A stretch of 44,908 bases of DNA from Chitinophagaceae bacterium (GTDB lineage Bacteria; Bacteroidota; Bacteroidia; Chitinophagales; Chitinophagaceae), in contig JAFMEV010000004.1 in the NCBI GenBank assembly GCA_017856545.1, positions 1-44,908 on the forward strand, given 5' to 3'. The first letter of the stretch is position 1. Every line of letters begins with the position of its first letter. The translations under genes were made by a program, and so were the position numbers. A model generated the notes under the pieces. That model saw only the letters and a list, made by a program, of their open reading frames with translations, made no database searches and had not been told where the DNA came from. This document shows positions 1-8,756 of this stretch, in pieces.

Positions 1-6
1 AATAAT

Positions 7-1260
7 ATGCCGTATTTATTTACCTCAGAGAGTGTATCTGAAGGACATCCAGACAAAGTAGCGGATCAGATTTCTGACGCTTTAATTGATAACTTTTTAG
101 CTTTCGATCCACAATCCAAAGTGGCATGTGAGACATTAGTAACTACAGGTCAAGTGGTATTGGCTGGTGAGGTAAAGTCTAAAGCATATTTAGATGTACA
201 AGAAATTGCAAGAGGGGTGATCAGAAAGATTGGTTACACTAAGAGTGAATATATGTTTGAAGCGAATAGCTGTGGTATTTTATCTGCTATTCACGAGCAA
301 TCTGCAGATATCAACCAAGGGGTAGATAGAAAGAAGAAAGAAGAGCAAGGAGCAGGAGACCAAGGTATGATGTTTGGTTATGCGACCAACGAAACAGAAG
401 ATTATATGCCATTGGCTTTGGACTTAGCGCACAAGATCTTAATTGAGTTGGCTGCATTAAGAAGAGAGAACAAGGCGATTAAATATTTAAGACCTGACGC
501 AAAGTCTCAGGTAACTTTAGAGTACAATGATCAAAACCAACCAGTAAGAATTGATGCGATTGTTGTATCTACACAGCACGATGATTTTGATGCAGAAGGT
601 AAGATGTTAGCGAAGATCAAAAAAGATATCGTTGAGATCTTGATTCCAAGAGTACAAGCGAAGTACAAGAAATACGCGAAGTTATTTAACAAGGATATCA
701 AGTATCATATTAACCCAACAGGTAAGTTTGTGATTGGTGGTCCTCATGGAGACACTGGTTTAACGGGTCGTAAGATTATTGTAGATACTTATGGTGGTAA
801 GGGTGCACACGGTGGTGGAGCGTTCTCTGGTAAGGATCCAAGTAAGGTAGACCGTTCAGCTGCATATGCAACAAGACATATTGCTAAGAACTTAGTAGCT
901 GCTGGTGTAGCTTCTGAAGTATTGGTGCAAGTATCTTATGCGATTGGTGTGGCTAAGCCAACTTCTATCAACGTAAATACTTACGGTACTGCAAAAGTAA
1001 AATTAACAGATGGTCAAATTGGTAAGATCGTAGAAGGTATCTTCGATATGCGTCCTTACTTTATTGAGCAAAGATTAAAGTTAAGAACCCCAATGTATAG
1101 TGAAACTGCTGCTTATGGTCATATGGGTCGTAAGAATGAGACAGTGACTAAAACATTTACTACTCCAGATGGTAAATCAAAAACCATGAAAGTAGAATTG
1201 TTTACTTGGGAGAAATTAGATTATGTAGCCAAAGTGAAAAAAGCTTTTGGTTTAAAATAA
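7..1260 (+). CDS. metK: S-adenosylmethionine synthetase
   Basis: Makes S-adenosylmethionine from methionine and ATP in the cytoplasm. The 417-aa product carries the ATP-binding GHPDK motif at residues 13-17, the GAGDQG hexapeptide near residue 116 and the glycine-rich [12 protein letters not shown] signature near residue 271, so all three classical MAT landmarks are present. It is somewhat longer than the E. coli enzyme, which is usual for Bacteroidota members (family knowledge). Only six bases precede the ATG, so promoter and upstream partners cannot be seen. A strong intrinsic terminator follows at once, so it is probably not co-transcribed with the Nudix gene. Nothing appears truncated. 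Confidence 0.98.
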   Translation: MPYLFTSESVSEGHPDKVADQISDALIDNFLAFDPQSKVACETLVTTGQVVLAGEVKSKAYLDVQEIARGVIRKIGYTKSEYMFEANSCGILSAIHEQSADINQGVDRKKKEEQGAGDQGMMFGYATNETEDYMPLALDLAHKILIELAALRRENKAIKYLRPDAKSQVTLEYNDQNQPVRIDAIVVSTQHDDFDAEGKMLAKIKKDIVEILIPRVQAKYKKYAKLFNKDIKYHINPTGKFVIGGPHGDTGLTGRKIIVDTYGGKGAHGGGAFSGKDPSKVDRSAAYATRHIAKNLVAAGVASEVLVQVSYAIGVAKPTSINVNTYGTAKVKLTDGQIGKIVEGIFDMRPYFIEQRLKLRTPMYSETAAYGHMGRKNETVTKTFTTPDGKSKTMKVELFTWEKLDYVAKVKKAFGLK

Positions 1261-1277
1261 GATCGAATGAATTGATT

Positions 1278-1312
1278 AAATCCCTTTCCGATAATTTGGA
1301 GAGGGATTTTTT
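1278..1312 (+). terminator. Intrinsic terminator of metK
   Basis: A 12-bp stem (1278-1289 with 1298-1309, one G-U pair) encloses an 8-base loop and runs into a T tract at 1307-1312. It starts 18 bases after the metK stop and would separate metK from the downstream run. Confidence 0.85.
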
Positions 1313-1337
1313 CTTTTAGCCTATTTAATCTGACTAT

Positions 1338-1886
1338 ATGAGTAAAGAACTAAACCCATGGGTAAAAAAAGATAGTAGAGTGGTTTATGATAATCCATGG
1401 ATCAATTTAACGGAGTATGATGTAATCACACCTGCTGGGACAGAAGGTATTTATGGCAAAGTACATTTTAAGAATATTGCAATTGGTGTAATTGCTATTG
1501 ATGCGGAAGACAATACTTACTTAGTTGGTCAATATAGATTTCCATTAGATAGGTATAGTTGGGAAATACCTGAAGGGGGGTGTCCAGAAGGAACCGATTG
1601 GCTAACTGCTGCTAAAAGAGAATTAAAAGAAGAGACAGGATTTGAAGCAAGTACTTGGACAGAAATTTTAAAGATGGATGTCTCCAATTCTGTTTCAGAT
1701 GAATTTGCGGTGGTATATGTAGCCCAAGATTTAATTGCGGGTGAAGCTGAGCCAGAAGAGACGGAGGATTTAAAAATGATGAAAATGCCATTTACTCAAG
1801 CTGTACAATGGGTAATGGAAGGGAAAATAACAGACTCCATTTCGGTAGCAGCAATTCTTAAATGGGAACTAATTAAAAATAAATAA
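1338..1886 (+). CDS. Nudix hydrolase, ADP-ribose pyrophosphatase type
   Basis: Predicted cytoplasmic hydrolase of nucleoside diphosphates linked to another moiety, most like the ADP-ribose/ADP-sugar pyrophosphatase branch. The 182-aa protein has a Nudix box beginning PEGGCPEGTDW and ending REL-KEE-TGF near residue 100; the catalytic REXXEE core is intact. The first glutamate of the consensus GX5E is a threonine here, while the glutamates that bind metal in known Nudix enzymes are kept. The family is sure, the substrate is not. The rlmB start follows after 9 bases, so the two are likely co-transcribed. Confidence 0.88.
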   Translation: MSKELNPWVKKDSRVVYDNPWINLTEYDVITPAGTEGIYGKVHFKNIAIGVIAIDAEDNTYLVGQYRFPLDRYSWEIPEGGCPEGTDWLTAAKRELKEETGFEASTWTEILKMDVSNSVSDEFAVVYVAQDLIAGEAEPEETEDLKMMKMPFTQAVQWVMEGKITDSISVAAILKWELIKNK

Positions 1887-1895
1887 CTTTGGCAG

Positions 1896-2693
1896 ATGCA
1901 GGAAAGAAGAAATAATTATAATGGTCCAAGAAGATTTAGTCCTAGACCACAGATGTCGGAGCGAAAATTTATTATTGGTAGACAGCCCATCATCGAATCA
2001 TTTTCTTCTGATACCAATATTGAAAAAATATTGATCCAAAAAAATGCACAAGGAGAGGGACTTTCGGAAATTAAAAAAGCTGCATTAGACCATAATATTC
2101 CTATTCAATTAGTACCTATAGAAAAACTCAATGGAATGACCAAGGCCAATCACCAAGGAGTATTGGCTTTTATTTCTATGGTGAAGTATATGGATCTTCA
2201 GGAAGTGATTGACTTTGTGGTGTCAAAAGGAGAGACACCACTATTTATGATGTTAGATGGAGTTACGGATGTTAGAAATATTGGAGCAATTAGTAGAAGT
2301 ATACATTGTTGTGGAGCGCAGGCTTTAATTATTCCTGATAAGGGAGTTGGTGCATTGAATGAAGAAGCATTTAAAAGCAGTGCCGGCGCTTTGGAGCATA
2401 TTCAGGTAATTAGAGTAAGTAGTTTATTGAAAGCAGTGGATACGCTTCACTTAAACGGAATACAAGTATTTACAAGTGAAATGAGGGCAGATAAAAATGT
2501 CCATGAATTAGATTTGACCATACCATCATGTATTATTATGGGGGATGAAGGAAGAGGAGTACAACCATTTTTAGCAAAAGCGGCAGATTATTTCTTTAAA
2601 ATACCCATGGCTACCTCATTTGATTCTTTCAATGTATCAGTAGCAGCGGGTATTATACTTTACGAGGCAATGAAGCAAAGAATGTTCAAATGA
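1896..2693 (+). CDS. rlmB: TrmH/SpoU-family RNA 2'-O-methyltransferase (RlmB-like)
   Basis: Predicted to methylate a ribose 2'-OH in RNA; the closest assignment is RlmB, which acts on G2251 of 23S rRNA. The 265-aa protein has a basic N-terminal tail, a SpoU substrate-binding domain from about residue 24 to 95, and the SPOUT knot motifs: NIGAISR at 128-134, IIMGDEGRG at 213-221 and FNVSVA at 245-250. Motif 3 N246 and S248 are present. Other TrmH subfamilies cannot be fully excluded. The stop overlaps the GSCFA start by 4 bases (ATGA), indicating translational coupling. Confidence 0.88.
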   Translation: MQERRNNYNGPRRFSPRPQMSERKFIIGRQPIIESFSSDTNIEKILIQKNAQGEGLSEIKKAALDHNIPIQLVPIEKLNGMTKANHQGVLAFISMVKYMDLQEVIDFVVSKGETPLFMMLDGVTDVRNIGAISRSIHCCGAQALIIPDKGVGALNEEAFKSSAGALEHIQVIRVSSLLKAVDTLHLNGIQVFTSEMRADKNVHELDLTIPSCIIMGDEGRGVQPFLAKAADYFFKIPMATSFDSFNVSVAAGIILYEAMKQRMFK

Positions 2694-3697
2694 AATTCAA
2701 ATTAACATTAGATGCCACACCATCCAATTTACAAATTGGCTATCAGGATAAACTTTTATTGATTGGCTCTTGCTTTACAGAAAATATTGGAGCAAAAATG
2801 CAAAAGCATTTGTTTCATGTTAAAGAGAACCCGCATGGTATTCTATTTAATCCTGTGAGTGTAGTGAATGCCATTAATGATTATATAAGTTGCAAGCAAT
2901 ATGGAATGGATGATTTATTTGAATTAAACGAATTGTACAATAGCTGGCACCACCATTCTAGATTTTCCGATAATACTGCAGAAGCTACATTAAAAAAAAT
3001 CAATGAATCTATTCAAGAAGCACATGCCTATTTAAAAGAAGCCAATCAGTTGGTTATTACATTGGGTTCTGCATGGTTATATTGTTTAACCGATATGGCA
3101 GGCGCACAAAAAGGGCTTGTAGTAGCAAATAACCATAAAGCACCTGCAAATTGGTTTGAAAAAAGATTAATGCAAGCGGATGAATTGACTTCTTTATTAC
3201 AATCCATGATGGAAGCGCTACAAAAATTTAATCCCAATTTGAATATCCTATTTACAATAAGTCCGGTAAGACATTTGAGAGAGGGATTGGTCGAGAATAA
3301 TAGGAGTAAGGCTGTTTTGATTCAGGCCGTACATGATCTGATTGCTTCTTCAAAAGCTGCTTTTTATTTTCCTGCTTATGAATATGTGATTGATGATCTA
3401 AGAGATTACCGTTATTATGCTGAAGACATGGTACATCCCAATTATGCAGCAACTCAATATGTTTGGGAAAAATGGGTTGAAACATTCTATTCTCCTACTA
3501 CACAGCAAATCATGAAACAAGTGGCAGAATTGCAATTGGCTATTCAACATAAACCTTTCAATAAACATACTAAAGCCCATCAGGCATTTCTTCAAAATTG
3601 TCTTACAAAGGCGCAGGATTTAATCAAAGCAAATCCATATTTAAATTTACAAGACTCCATTGCTTTTTTTAGTGGTGAACTTGTAAATAATGCTTAA
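2690..3697 (+). CDS. GSCFA domain protein (SGNH-hydrolase-like)
   Basis: A 335-aa member of the GSCFA family, named for a motif seen here as LLIGSCFTENIG at about residues 24-35. It has no signal peptide or membrane segment and looks cytoplasmic. A second conserved block, DMVHPNYAA around residue 246, matches the Asp-x-x-His block of SGNH/GDSL hydrolases, so the Ser of GSC with this Asp-His pair could form a hydrolytic triad; that is inference, and the substrate is unknown. The start overlaps the rlmB stop by 4 bases, and the acylase gene follows after 22 bases. Confidence 0.85.
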   Translation: MKFKLTLDATPSNLQIGYQDKLLLIGSCFTENIGAKMQKHLFHVKENPHGILFNPVSVVNAINDYISCKQYGMDDLFELNELYNSWHHHSRFSDNTAEATLKKINESIQEAHAYLKEANQLVITLGSAWLYCLTDMAGAQKGLVVANNHKAPANWFEKRLMQADELTSLLQSMMEALQKFNPNLNILFTISPVRHLREGLVENNRSKAVLIQAVHDLIASSKAAFYFPAYEYVIDDLRDYRYYAEDMVHPNYAATQYVWEKWVETFYSPTTQQIMKQVAELQLAIQHKPFNKHTKAHQAFLQNCLTKAQDLIKANPYLNLQDSIAFFSGELVNNA

Positions 3698-3719
3698 TTT
3701 AGAACTCTAAATAATTGCT

Positions 3720-6200
3720 ATGCGTTTATTGCCATTTGTAGCTTCAGCTATTGTGACTATTTCATTGGTGACTGTTTTAAATATTCAATTACCAGTGGGC
3801 GGATCTAAGACACCTAAATTGGGTTATTTTCTTTCTCCACAACAAGGATTTTGGAAGAATGCAGAAAAAGTGAATGCAGATTTTGATGCGCATATATTTA
3901 CCAATCAATTAAAAGGTAAGGTAGATGTATACATGGACGATCGTTTAGTGCCTCATATTTATGCAGAGCATGATGAAGATGCCTATTTTGTGCAAGGATA
4001 TTTGCATGCGCAGTTTAGATTATGGCAAATGGATTTTCAAACAAGGGTTGCGGCAGGAAGATTAAGTGAGATCGCAGGTGCAGATAAATTATCAATCGAT
4101 AAATTTTTTAGAAGATTGGGGATGGTGTATGGTGCAGAGCAAACAGAAAGAATGATTAATGAAACCAATCCAGTCATGAAAGCAACAGTGGATGCATACA
4201 CAGCTGGTGTGAATGCATATTTAAATCAGTTGTCTCCAGAAGATCTTCCATTTGAATATAAATTAATGAATTATCAACCAGAGGCTTGGACTGCAAAGAA
4301 AACTTATCTTTTCTTGATGTTCATGTCTTATGATCTAACAGGGAGATCTGCCTCAGCCGACTTGCAATTAACCAATACAAGAGATTATTTGGGATATGAT
4401 TTATTTGACAAATTGTATACCAACCAACAAGACTCATTAGATCCAATTATTCCAAAGGGTACAGAGTTTGCTGAAGCTTCATTACATCCAACAGTACCAA
4501 TGAATGCGGACTTCGCCTATTTACATAAAAAAGATTCTACAGCTGTTATAGCGAATGCTTCAGATGCTCCCGAGGCGCCAAATAAAAATAATGGTAGTAA
4601 TAACTGGGCGGTATCTGGTGCTAAAACAAAGTCTGGAAGACCTATTTTATGTAGTGATCCTCACTTAGGATTAAATCTTCCATCTCTTTGGTACGAGGTA
4701 CAAATCACCACTCCAACACATAGTACTTATGGAGCAAGTTTCCCTGGTTCACCTGCTGTGATTATTGGCTTTAACGATAGTTTGGCTTGGGGGGTAACCA
4801 ATGCGGGTAGAGATGTTTTGGATTATTATGAATTAAAGTTTAAGGATAGTACACAAAATGAATATTGGTATAATGGAGCATGGAAAGCAACTACCAAAAG
4901 AACAGAGATTATAAAAGTAAAAGATAGTGCAGATGTGATTGAAGAAATACCGATGACGCATTGGGGTCCTGCAATGTATGATGCTCATTATCAAAACCCA
5001 CAATCTAAGGGTAGAAATTTGGCTGTAAAATGGACTGCACATGAAGCATCTACTGGAGTAGAAACCTTTTATCAATTAAATAGAGCAAAAAATACGGAGG
5101 ATTATTTAAAAGCTATTGCACTTTGGAAATGTCCAGGTCAAAATTTTGTGATGGCTACTAAAACAGGAGATATAGCTATTAAACAACAAGGAAACTTTGT
5201 TGCAAGATGGGATAGACAAGGAGATTTTATCATGCCTGGAGAAGATACCAGTTATGCATGGCAAGGAATGATTCCCTTTGAAGAAAATCCATTTATTAAA
5301 AATCCGGAAAGAGGTTTTGTAAGTAGTGCTAACCAAAAATCTGTGGAGGCAACCTATCCTTATTATTTAGGTACAGCAGCTTCATTCCCATTGTATAGAG
5401 GCATTAGTGTGAACAAGCAATTAGCTGCCATGTCTAATATTACTGCAGAGGATATGCAAGCTTTACAAACCAATAATTACAATGTTTTTGCTGCTATGGC
5501 AAGACCGGCATTAATGAAGTTTGTTCAAATGGAATCTTTATCTGCTGCTGCAAAAACCATGGTGAACAAAATGAATCAGTGGGATTTATACAACCATCCC
5601 GATGCTGAAGGCATGACTATATTTAAACTCATTTGGGATAGTGTCGAAAATGCAGTTTGGGAAGATGAATTATCTGGTTCGCCCATTCCTTTAACTACAC
5701 CAGAATCTTATGTTTTGGTGGAGCAGATGTTAAAGGATAGTAATTTTTCTGTTGCAGATAATATTCATACAAAAAATAAAGTAGAAACTTTAAAAGATCA
5801 AGTATTAGTAGGCATTGAAAAAGCAACATTGCGATTAACAGCATTAGAAAAAGAAAATAAATTAAGCTGGGCGGCCTTTAAAGCGACAAGAGTAATGCAT
5901 TTAACCAAAACCAATGCTTTGAGTAGATTAAATTTACCCATTGGTGGCGGTGAAAATATTATTAATGCTACAACAGAAAATCATGGACCTAGTTGGAGAA
6001 TGGTAGTGCATTTAACAGATGAGATTGAAGCATATGGATTATATCCTGGAGGTCAAAGTGGTAATCCAGGTAGTATCTACTATGATACATTTATAGATAC
6101 ATGGGCTGCAGGAAAATATTATAGATTATTATTCTTGCCAAAAGAAAAATTAAAAGCAAACGAGCATACTAAATGGCATATCCAATTTAGTAAAGCATAA
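3720..6200 (+). CDS. Penicillin acylase family protein (Ntn hydrolase)
   Basis: An 826-aa N-terminal-nucleophile hydrolase related to penicillin G acylase, cephalosporin acylases and acyl-homoserine-lactone acylases; such enzymes cleave amide bonds in the periplasm or outside the cell. Residues 6-24 form a hydrophobic signal or anchor helix. The autoprocessing site is visible as NNG|SNNWAVSG: cleavage before Ser293 would free a beta chain with Ser as nucleophile, preceded by an alpha chain of about 270 residues and a spacer. The following SDPHLG and the later ENHGPSWR block fit the family core. Length is normal. Substrate cannot be told from sequence. It lies between the GSCFA gene and a small membrane protein gene with short gaps. 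Confidence 0.9.
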   Translation: MRLLPFVASAIVTISLVTVLNIQLPVGGSKTPKLGYFLSPQQGFWKNAEKVNADFDAHIFTNQLKGKVDVYMDDRLVPHIYAEHDEDAYFVQGYLHAQFRLWQMDFQTRVAAGRLSEIAGADKLSIDKFFRRLGMVYGAEQTERMINETNPVMKATVDAYTAGVNAYLNQLSPEDLPFEYKLMNYQPEAWTAKKTYLFLMFMSYDLTGRSASADLQLTNTRDYLGYDLFDKLYTNQQDSLDPIIPKGTEFAEASLHPTVPMNADFAYLHKKDSTAVIANASDAPEAPNKNNGSNNWAVSGAKTKSGRPILCSDPHLGLNLPSLWYEVQITTPTHSTYGASFPGSPAVIIGFNDSLAWGVTNAGRDVLDYYELKFKDSTQNEYWYNGAWKATTKRTEIIKVKDSADVIEEIPMTHWGPAMYDAHYQNPQSKGRNLAVKWTAHEASTGVETFYQLNRAKNTEDYLKAIALWKCPGQNFVMATKTGDIAIKQQGNFVARWDRQGDFIMPGEDTSYAWQGMIPFEENPFIKNPERGFVSSANQKSVEATYPYYLGTAASFPLYRGISVNKQLAAMSNITAEDMQALQTNNYNVFAAMARPALMKFVQMESLSAAAKTMVNKMNQWDLYNHPDAEGMTIFKLIWDSVENAVWEDELSGSPIPLTTPESYVLVEQMLKDSNFSVADNIHTKNKVETLKDQVLVGIEKATLRLTALEKENKLSWAAFKATRVMHLTKTNALSRLNLPIGGGENIINATTENHGPSWRMVVHLTDEIEAYGLYPGGQSGNPGSIYYDTFIDTWAAGKYYRLLFLPKEKLKANEHTKWHIQFSKA

Positions 6201-6212
6201 AATTGATTCAAT

Positions 6213-6575
6213 ATGAAAAATAATACATTTAAAATACCCGTTTCTATTTTATTATCCTCTATGGCATGTTTTGCCATTGGATTATATGGAGCACTTCCTT
6301 GGTGGAGTTTTATGGTAACTAATTTTATTGTTGCCATTGCCATTCCTCAAAAGCCATGGGTTGCTTTTTTAACAGGGGCTTTAGGAGTAGGTGCTATTTG
6401 GGCTGGTTTAGCAACCGGAATGGACATGGCCAATAATCATTTACTATCTTCCAAAGTAGCTACTATTTTACCATTAAACGGGTCTTATGTTTTATTGATT
6501 GTAATTACTGGATTGGTTGGATTTTTACTTGGAGGCATGTCTTCATTGACAGCATCTTATTTGAGGAAAGCTTAA
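6213..6575 (+). CDS. Small four-helix membrane protein, function unknown
   Basis: A 120-aa hydrophobic protein that I do not recognise. Four likely transmembrane segments lie at about residues 9-26, 31-47, 50-68 and 89-113, with a short polar loop (DMANNHLLSSK) before the last. There are no clear catalytic residues. It starts 12 bases after the acylase gene and is probably the last gene of the run that begins with the Nudix gene. The N-terminus could be read as a signal sequence, but four helices fit better. Conserved neighbours in other genomes would be the best clue to its role. Confidence 0.75.
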   Translation: MKNNTFKIPVSILLSSMACFAIGLYGALPWWSFMVTNFIVAIAIPQKPWVAFLTGALGVGAIWAGLATGMDMANNHLLSSKVATILPLNGSYVLLIVITGLVGFLLGGMSSLTASYLRKA

Positions 6576-6591
6576 ATTTTACTTATTTTTG
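6561..6591 (+). promoter_or_regulatory. Bacteroidota-type promoter of trhO
   Basis: TTG at 6561-6563, 20 bases of spacer, then TATTTTTG at 6584-6591: a full match to the published TTG-N17-23-TAnnTTTG pattern. The -33 half lies inside the 3' end of the membrane-protein gene. Transcription would start near 6595, about 40 bases before the trhO ATG. Confidence 0.6.
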
Positions 6592-6602
6592 TGTTGAATT
6601 TC

Positions 6603-6619
6603 CCCAACCTGCAATTGGG
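6603..6619 (+). repeat. Small hairpin in the trhO 5' leader
   Basis: CCCAA (6603-6607) pairs with TTGGG (6615-6619) around a 7-base loop. It would lie just after the predicted transcription start and about 15 bases before the start codon. The stem is short and its role unknown; it might protect the 5' end of the mRNA or be chance. Confidence 0.35.
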
Positions 6620-6634
6620 ACAAAAATTTAATAT

Positions 6635-7684
6635 ATGTCAGTACTACACAATCGTGTTTCCAACCAAGAGTTGAAACAAAAGTTGTATGAGGAAGATTTT
6701 CCTAGAACAACCATCAGTTTTTATCAATATTTTCCCATTCAAGATCCACAAGCTTTTAGAGATGAATTGTACAGAGCTTTCAATGCTATGAAAGTTTTTG
6801 GTAGAATTTATGTAGCCACCGAAGGGATCAATGCGCAGATAAGTGTTCCTACACATCATTTCGAAGTATTTAAAGATTTTTTGTATTCTTATAAGCCACT
6901 CAATGGTTTGCGATTAAATATTGCAGTGAATGACAACGGAAAAAGTTTTTGGGTGCTCAAGATTAAGGTAAGAGATAAGATTGTAGCCGATGGCATTGAA
7001 GATCCCCATTTTAGTATGGAGAACAAAGGGAAGTATGTGAATGCCCAGCAGATGAATCAACTATTGGAATCTCCTGATACCGTGGTCATTGATATGAGAA
7101 ATCATTACGAATTCGAAGTTGGTCATTTTGAAAATGCAATTGAAATACCTTCTGATACTTTTAGAGAGCAATTGCCTATGGCTGCAGATATGATGAAGGA
7201 TCAAAAAGATAAAAATATTATCATGTATTGCACAGGTGGTATTCGATGTGAAAAAGCTAGTGCTTATATGTTACACCAGGGTTTTAAAAATGTTTTTCAT
7301 TTAGAAGGGGGCATTATTCATTATGCCAATAAAATAAAAGAAGCAGGGTTGGAAAGTAAATTCAAAGGAAAGAATTTTGTCTTTGATGATCGTTTAGGAG
7401 AAAGTATCACTGAAGATATTATTGCTACTTGTCATCAATGTGGGAAACCTGCAGATACCCATACCAACTGCAAAAATGATGCTTGTCATTTATTGTTTAT
7501 TCAATGCGAGGAATGTGCTAAAATATTTGATGGATGTTGTACTACAGCCTGTCAAGAAGTATATCACTTGCCATTAGAACAACAAGAAGCATTAAGAAAA
7601 GGAGAGAAGAAAGGGATACAAGTATTTAATAAAAGTAAACAAAGACTTAGACCCAAATTGGGAATTGATATTGAAGTGAAATAA
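6635..7684 (+). CDS. trhO: tRNA uridine(34) hydroxylase, rhodanese family
   Basis: Predicted to make 5-hydroxyuridine at the wobble position of certain tRNAs using oxygen (TrhO/YceA family). The 349-aa protein has an N-terminal acylphosphatase-like domain (about 20-115), a rhodanese domain (about 130-230) with active-site loop CTGGIRC, catalytic Cys199 and conserved Cys205, and a C-terminal region rich in Cys and His ([14 protein letters not shown], then CEEC, CCTTAC) that may bind zinc. Length matches the family. It has its own candidate promoter at 6561-6591 and converges on purC over a shared terminator. Confidence 0.93.
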   Translation: MSVLHNRVSNQELKQKLYEEDFPRTTISFYQYFPIQDPQAFRDELYRAFNAMKVFGRIYVATEGINAQISVPTHHFEVFKDFLYSYKPLNGLRLNIAVNDNGKSFWVLKIKVRDKIVADGIEDPHFSMENKGKYVNAQQMNQLLESPDTVVIDMRNHYEFEVGHFENAIEIPSDTFREQLPMAADMMKDQKDKNIIMYCTGGIRCEKASAYMLHQGFKNVFHLEGGIIHYANKIKEAGLESKFKGKNFVFDDRLGESITEDIIATCHQCGKPADTHTNCKNDACHLLFIQCEECAKIFDGCCTTACQEVYHLPLEQQEALRKGEKKGIQVFNKSKQRLRPKLGIDIEVK

Positions 7685-7690
7685 TCATAA

Positions 7691-7722
7691 AAAAAGTCTC
7701 GATGTATTTTCGAGACTTTTTT
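7691..7722. terminator. Bidirectional terminator between trhO and purC
   Basis: A perfect 12-bp inverted repeat (7691-7702 with 7710-7721) with A5 on the left and T6 on the right, loop of 7 bases. The core AGTCTCGA is flanked by runs that act as U tracts in either direction, fitting the two convergent genes. Confidence 0.85.
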
Positions 7723-7724
7723 AT

Positions 7725-8657
7725 TTATTCAACACCCATTTTTTTTAATGCTTCACATATCAAATCATAGGTTTGTTCGTCTGTTTTTTGGTCAGGCTTG
7801 AATGACTCCCCAATAACCTGTTCATATAGTTCAATATATCTTTTTGAAATGGTCACTATCCATTCATCTTTCATTTCTGGAACTGTTTGACCTTCTTTTC
7901 CCATAAAATTATTTTCTATCAACCATTCTCTAACAAACTCTTTGCTTAATTGCTTTTGTTTTGATTTGGTAGATTGTCTTGCTTCAAAACCCTCAGCATA
8001 AAAATATCTGGAAGAATCAGGCGTATGAATTTCATCCATCAAATAAATAGTATCTCCAATTTTGCCAAACTCGTATTTGGTATCCACTAAGATTAAACCT
8101 CTTTTAGCTGCGATTTCTTTTCCTCTTTGAAAAAGTGCCAAAGCATATTTTTCTAAAATGGCCCAATCTGTTGCTGAAGCCAATCCTTGTGCGATGATTT
8201 CTTCTTTGGAAATATCTTCATCATGTCCCTCACTTGCCTTGGTTGAAGGGGTAATGATTGGGGTAGGGAAAAAATCATTTTCTTGAAGCCCATCGGGTAG
8301 GTTTACTCCACATAAGGTTCTACCTCCGGCTTGATAGGTTCTCCATGCATGACCCACTAAATTTCCTCTCACCACCATTTCAATCTTAAAAGGGGTACAT
8401 TTTTTACCTATCGCGGCATTGGGCGCTGGGGTACTTAAAAGCCAATTTGGGCAGATATCCTCGGTGGCTTTGAGCATATAAGCAGCTATTTGGTTCAAGA
8501 CCTGCCCTTTAAATGGGATAGGCCTGGGGAGAATCACATCAAAAGCGGAAATCCGATCACTGGCAATCATCACAAGTAATTCATTATCAATGTAATATAC
8601 GTCTCTAACCTTGCCGTGATACTCATTTATTTGACGGGGAAAGGGCTGCTTTATCAT
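7725..8657 (-). CDS. purC: Phosphoribosylaminoimidazole-succinocarboxamide synthase
   Basis: SAICAR synthase, which ligates aspartate to CAIR with ATP in purine synthesis. The 310-aa protein shows the family landmarks: [10 protein letters not shown] near residue 15, SDRISAFDV near 33-41, [13 protein letters not shown] near 93-105, and [10 protein letters not shown] near 185-195. Length fits the longer form usual in Bacteroidota rather than the roughly 240-aa E. coli form. It is transcribed alone on the minus strand, divergent from the TonB receptor gene, and ends at the terminator shared with trhO. purM is also in this window but 31 kb away. Confidence 0.97.
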   Translation of the reverse strand: MIKQPFPRQINEYHGKVRDVYYIDNELLVMIASDRISAFDVILPRPIPFKGQVLNQIAAYMLKATEDICPNWLLSTPAPNAAIGKKCTPFKIEMVVRGNLVGHAWRTYQAGGRTLCGVNLPDGLQENDFFPTPIITPSTKASEGHDEDISKEEIIAQGLASATDWAILEKYALALFQRGKEIAAKRGLILVDTKYEFGKIGDTIYLMDEIHTPDSSRYFYAEGFEARQSTKSKQKQLSKEFVREWLIENNFMGKEGQTVPEMKDEWIVTISKRYIELYEQVIGESFKPDQKTDEQTYDLICEALKKMGVE

Positions 8658-8756
8658 ACTGCTAAATTATAATTTTAACATTATATTCTATAATTTTTTC
8701 TAAAGTGGTCACAATTTGCTATTTTGTAGTACAATTCAATTTAAAAACAATTATTT

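Noticed and set aside
3046-3595. Minus-strand open frames inside the GSCFA gene
   Set aside because: Shadow frames of an AT-rich coding region; Cys- and Ser-rich composition and no start context.
8658-8756. Possible riboswitch upstream of purC or the TonB receptor
   Set aside because: The 99-base gap is AT-rich with no purine-, cobalamin- or TPP-type conserved core or stable stems.
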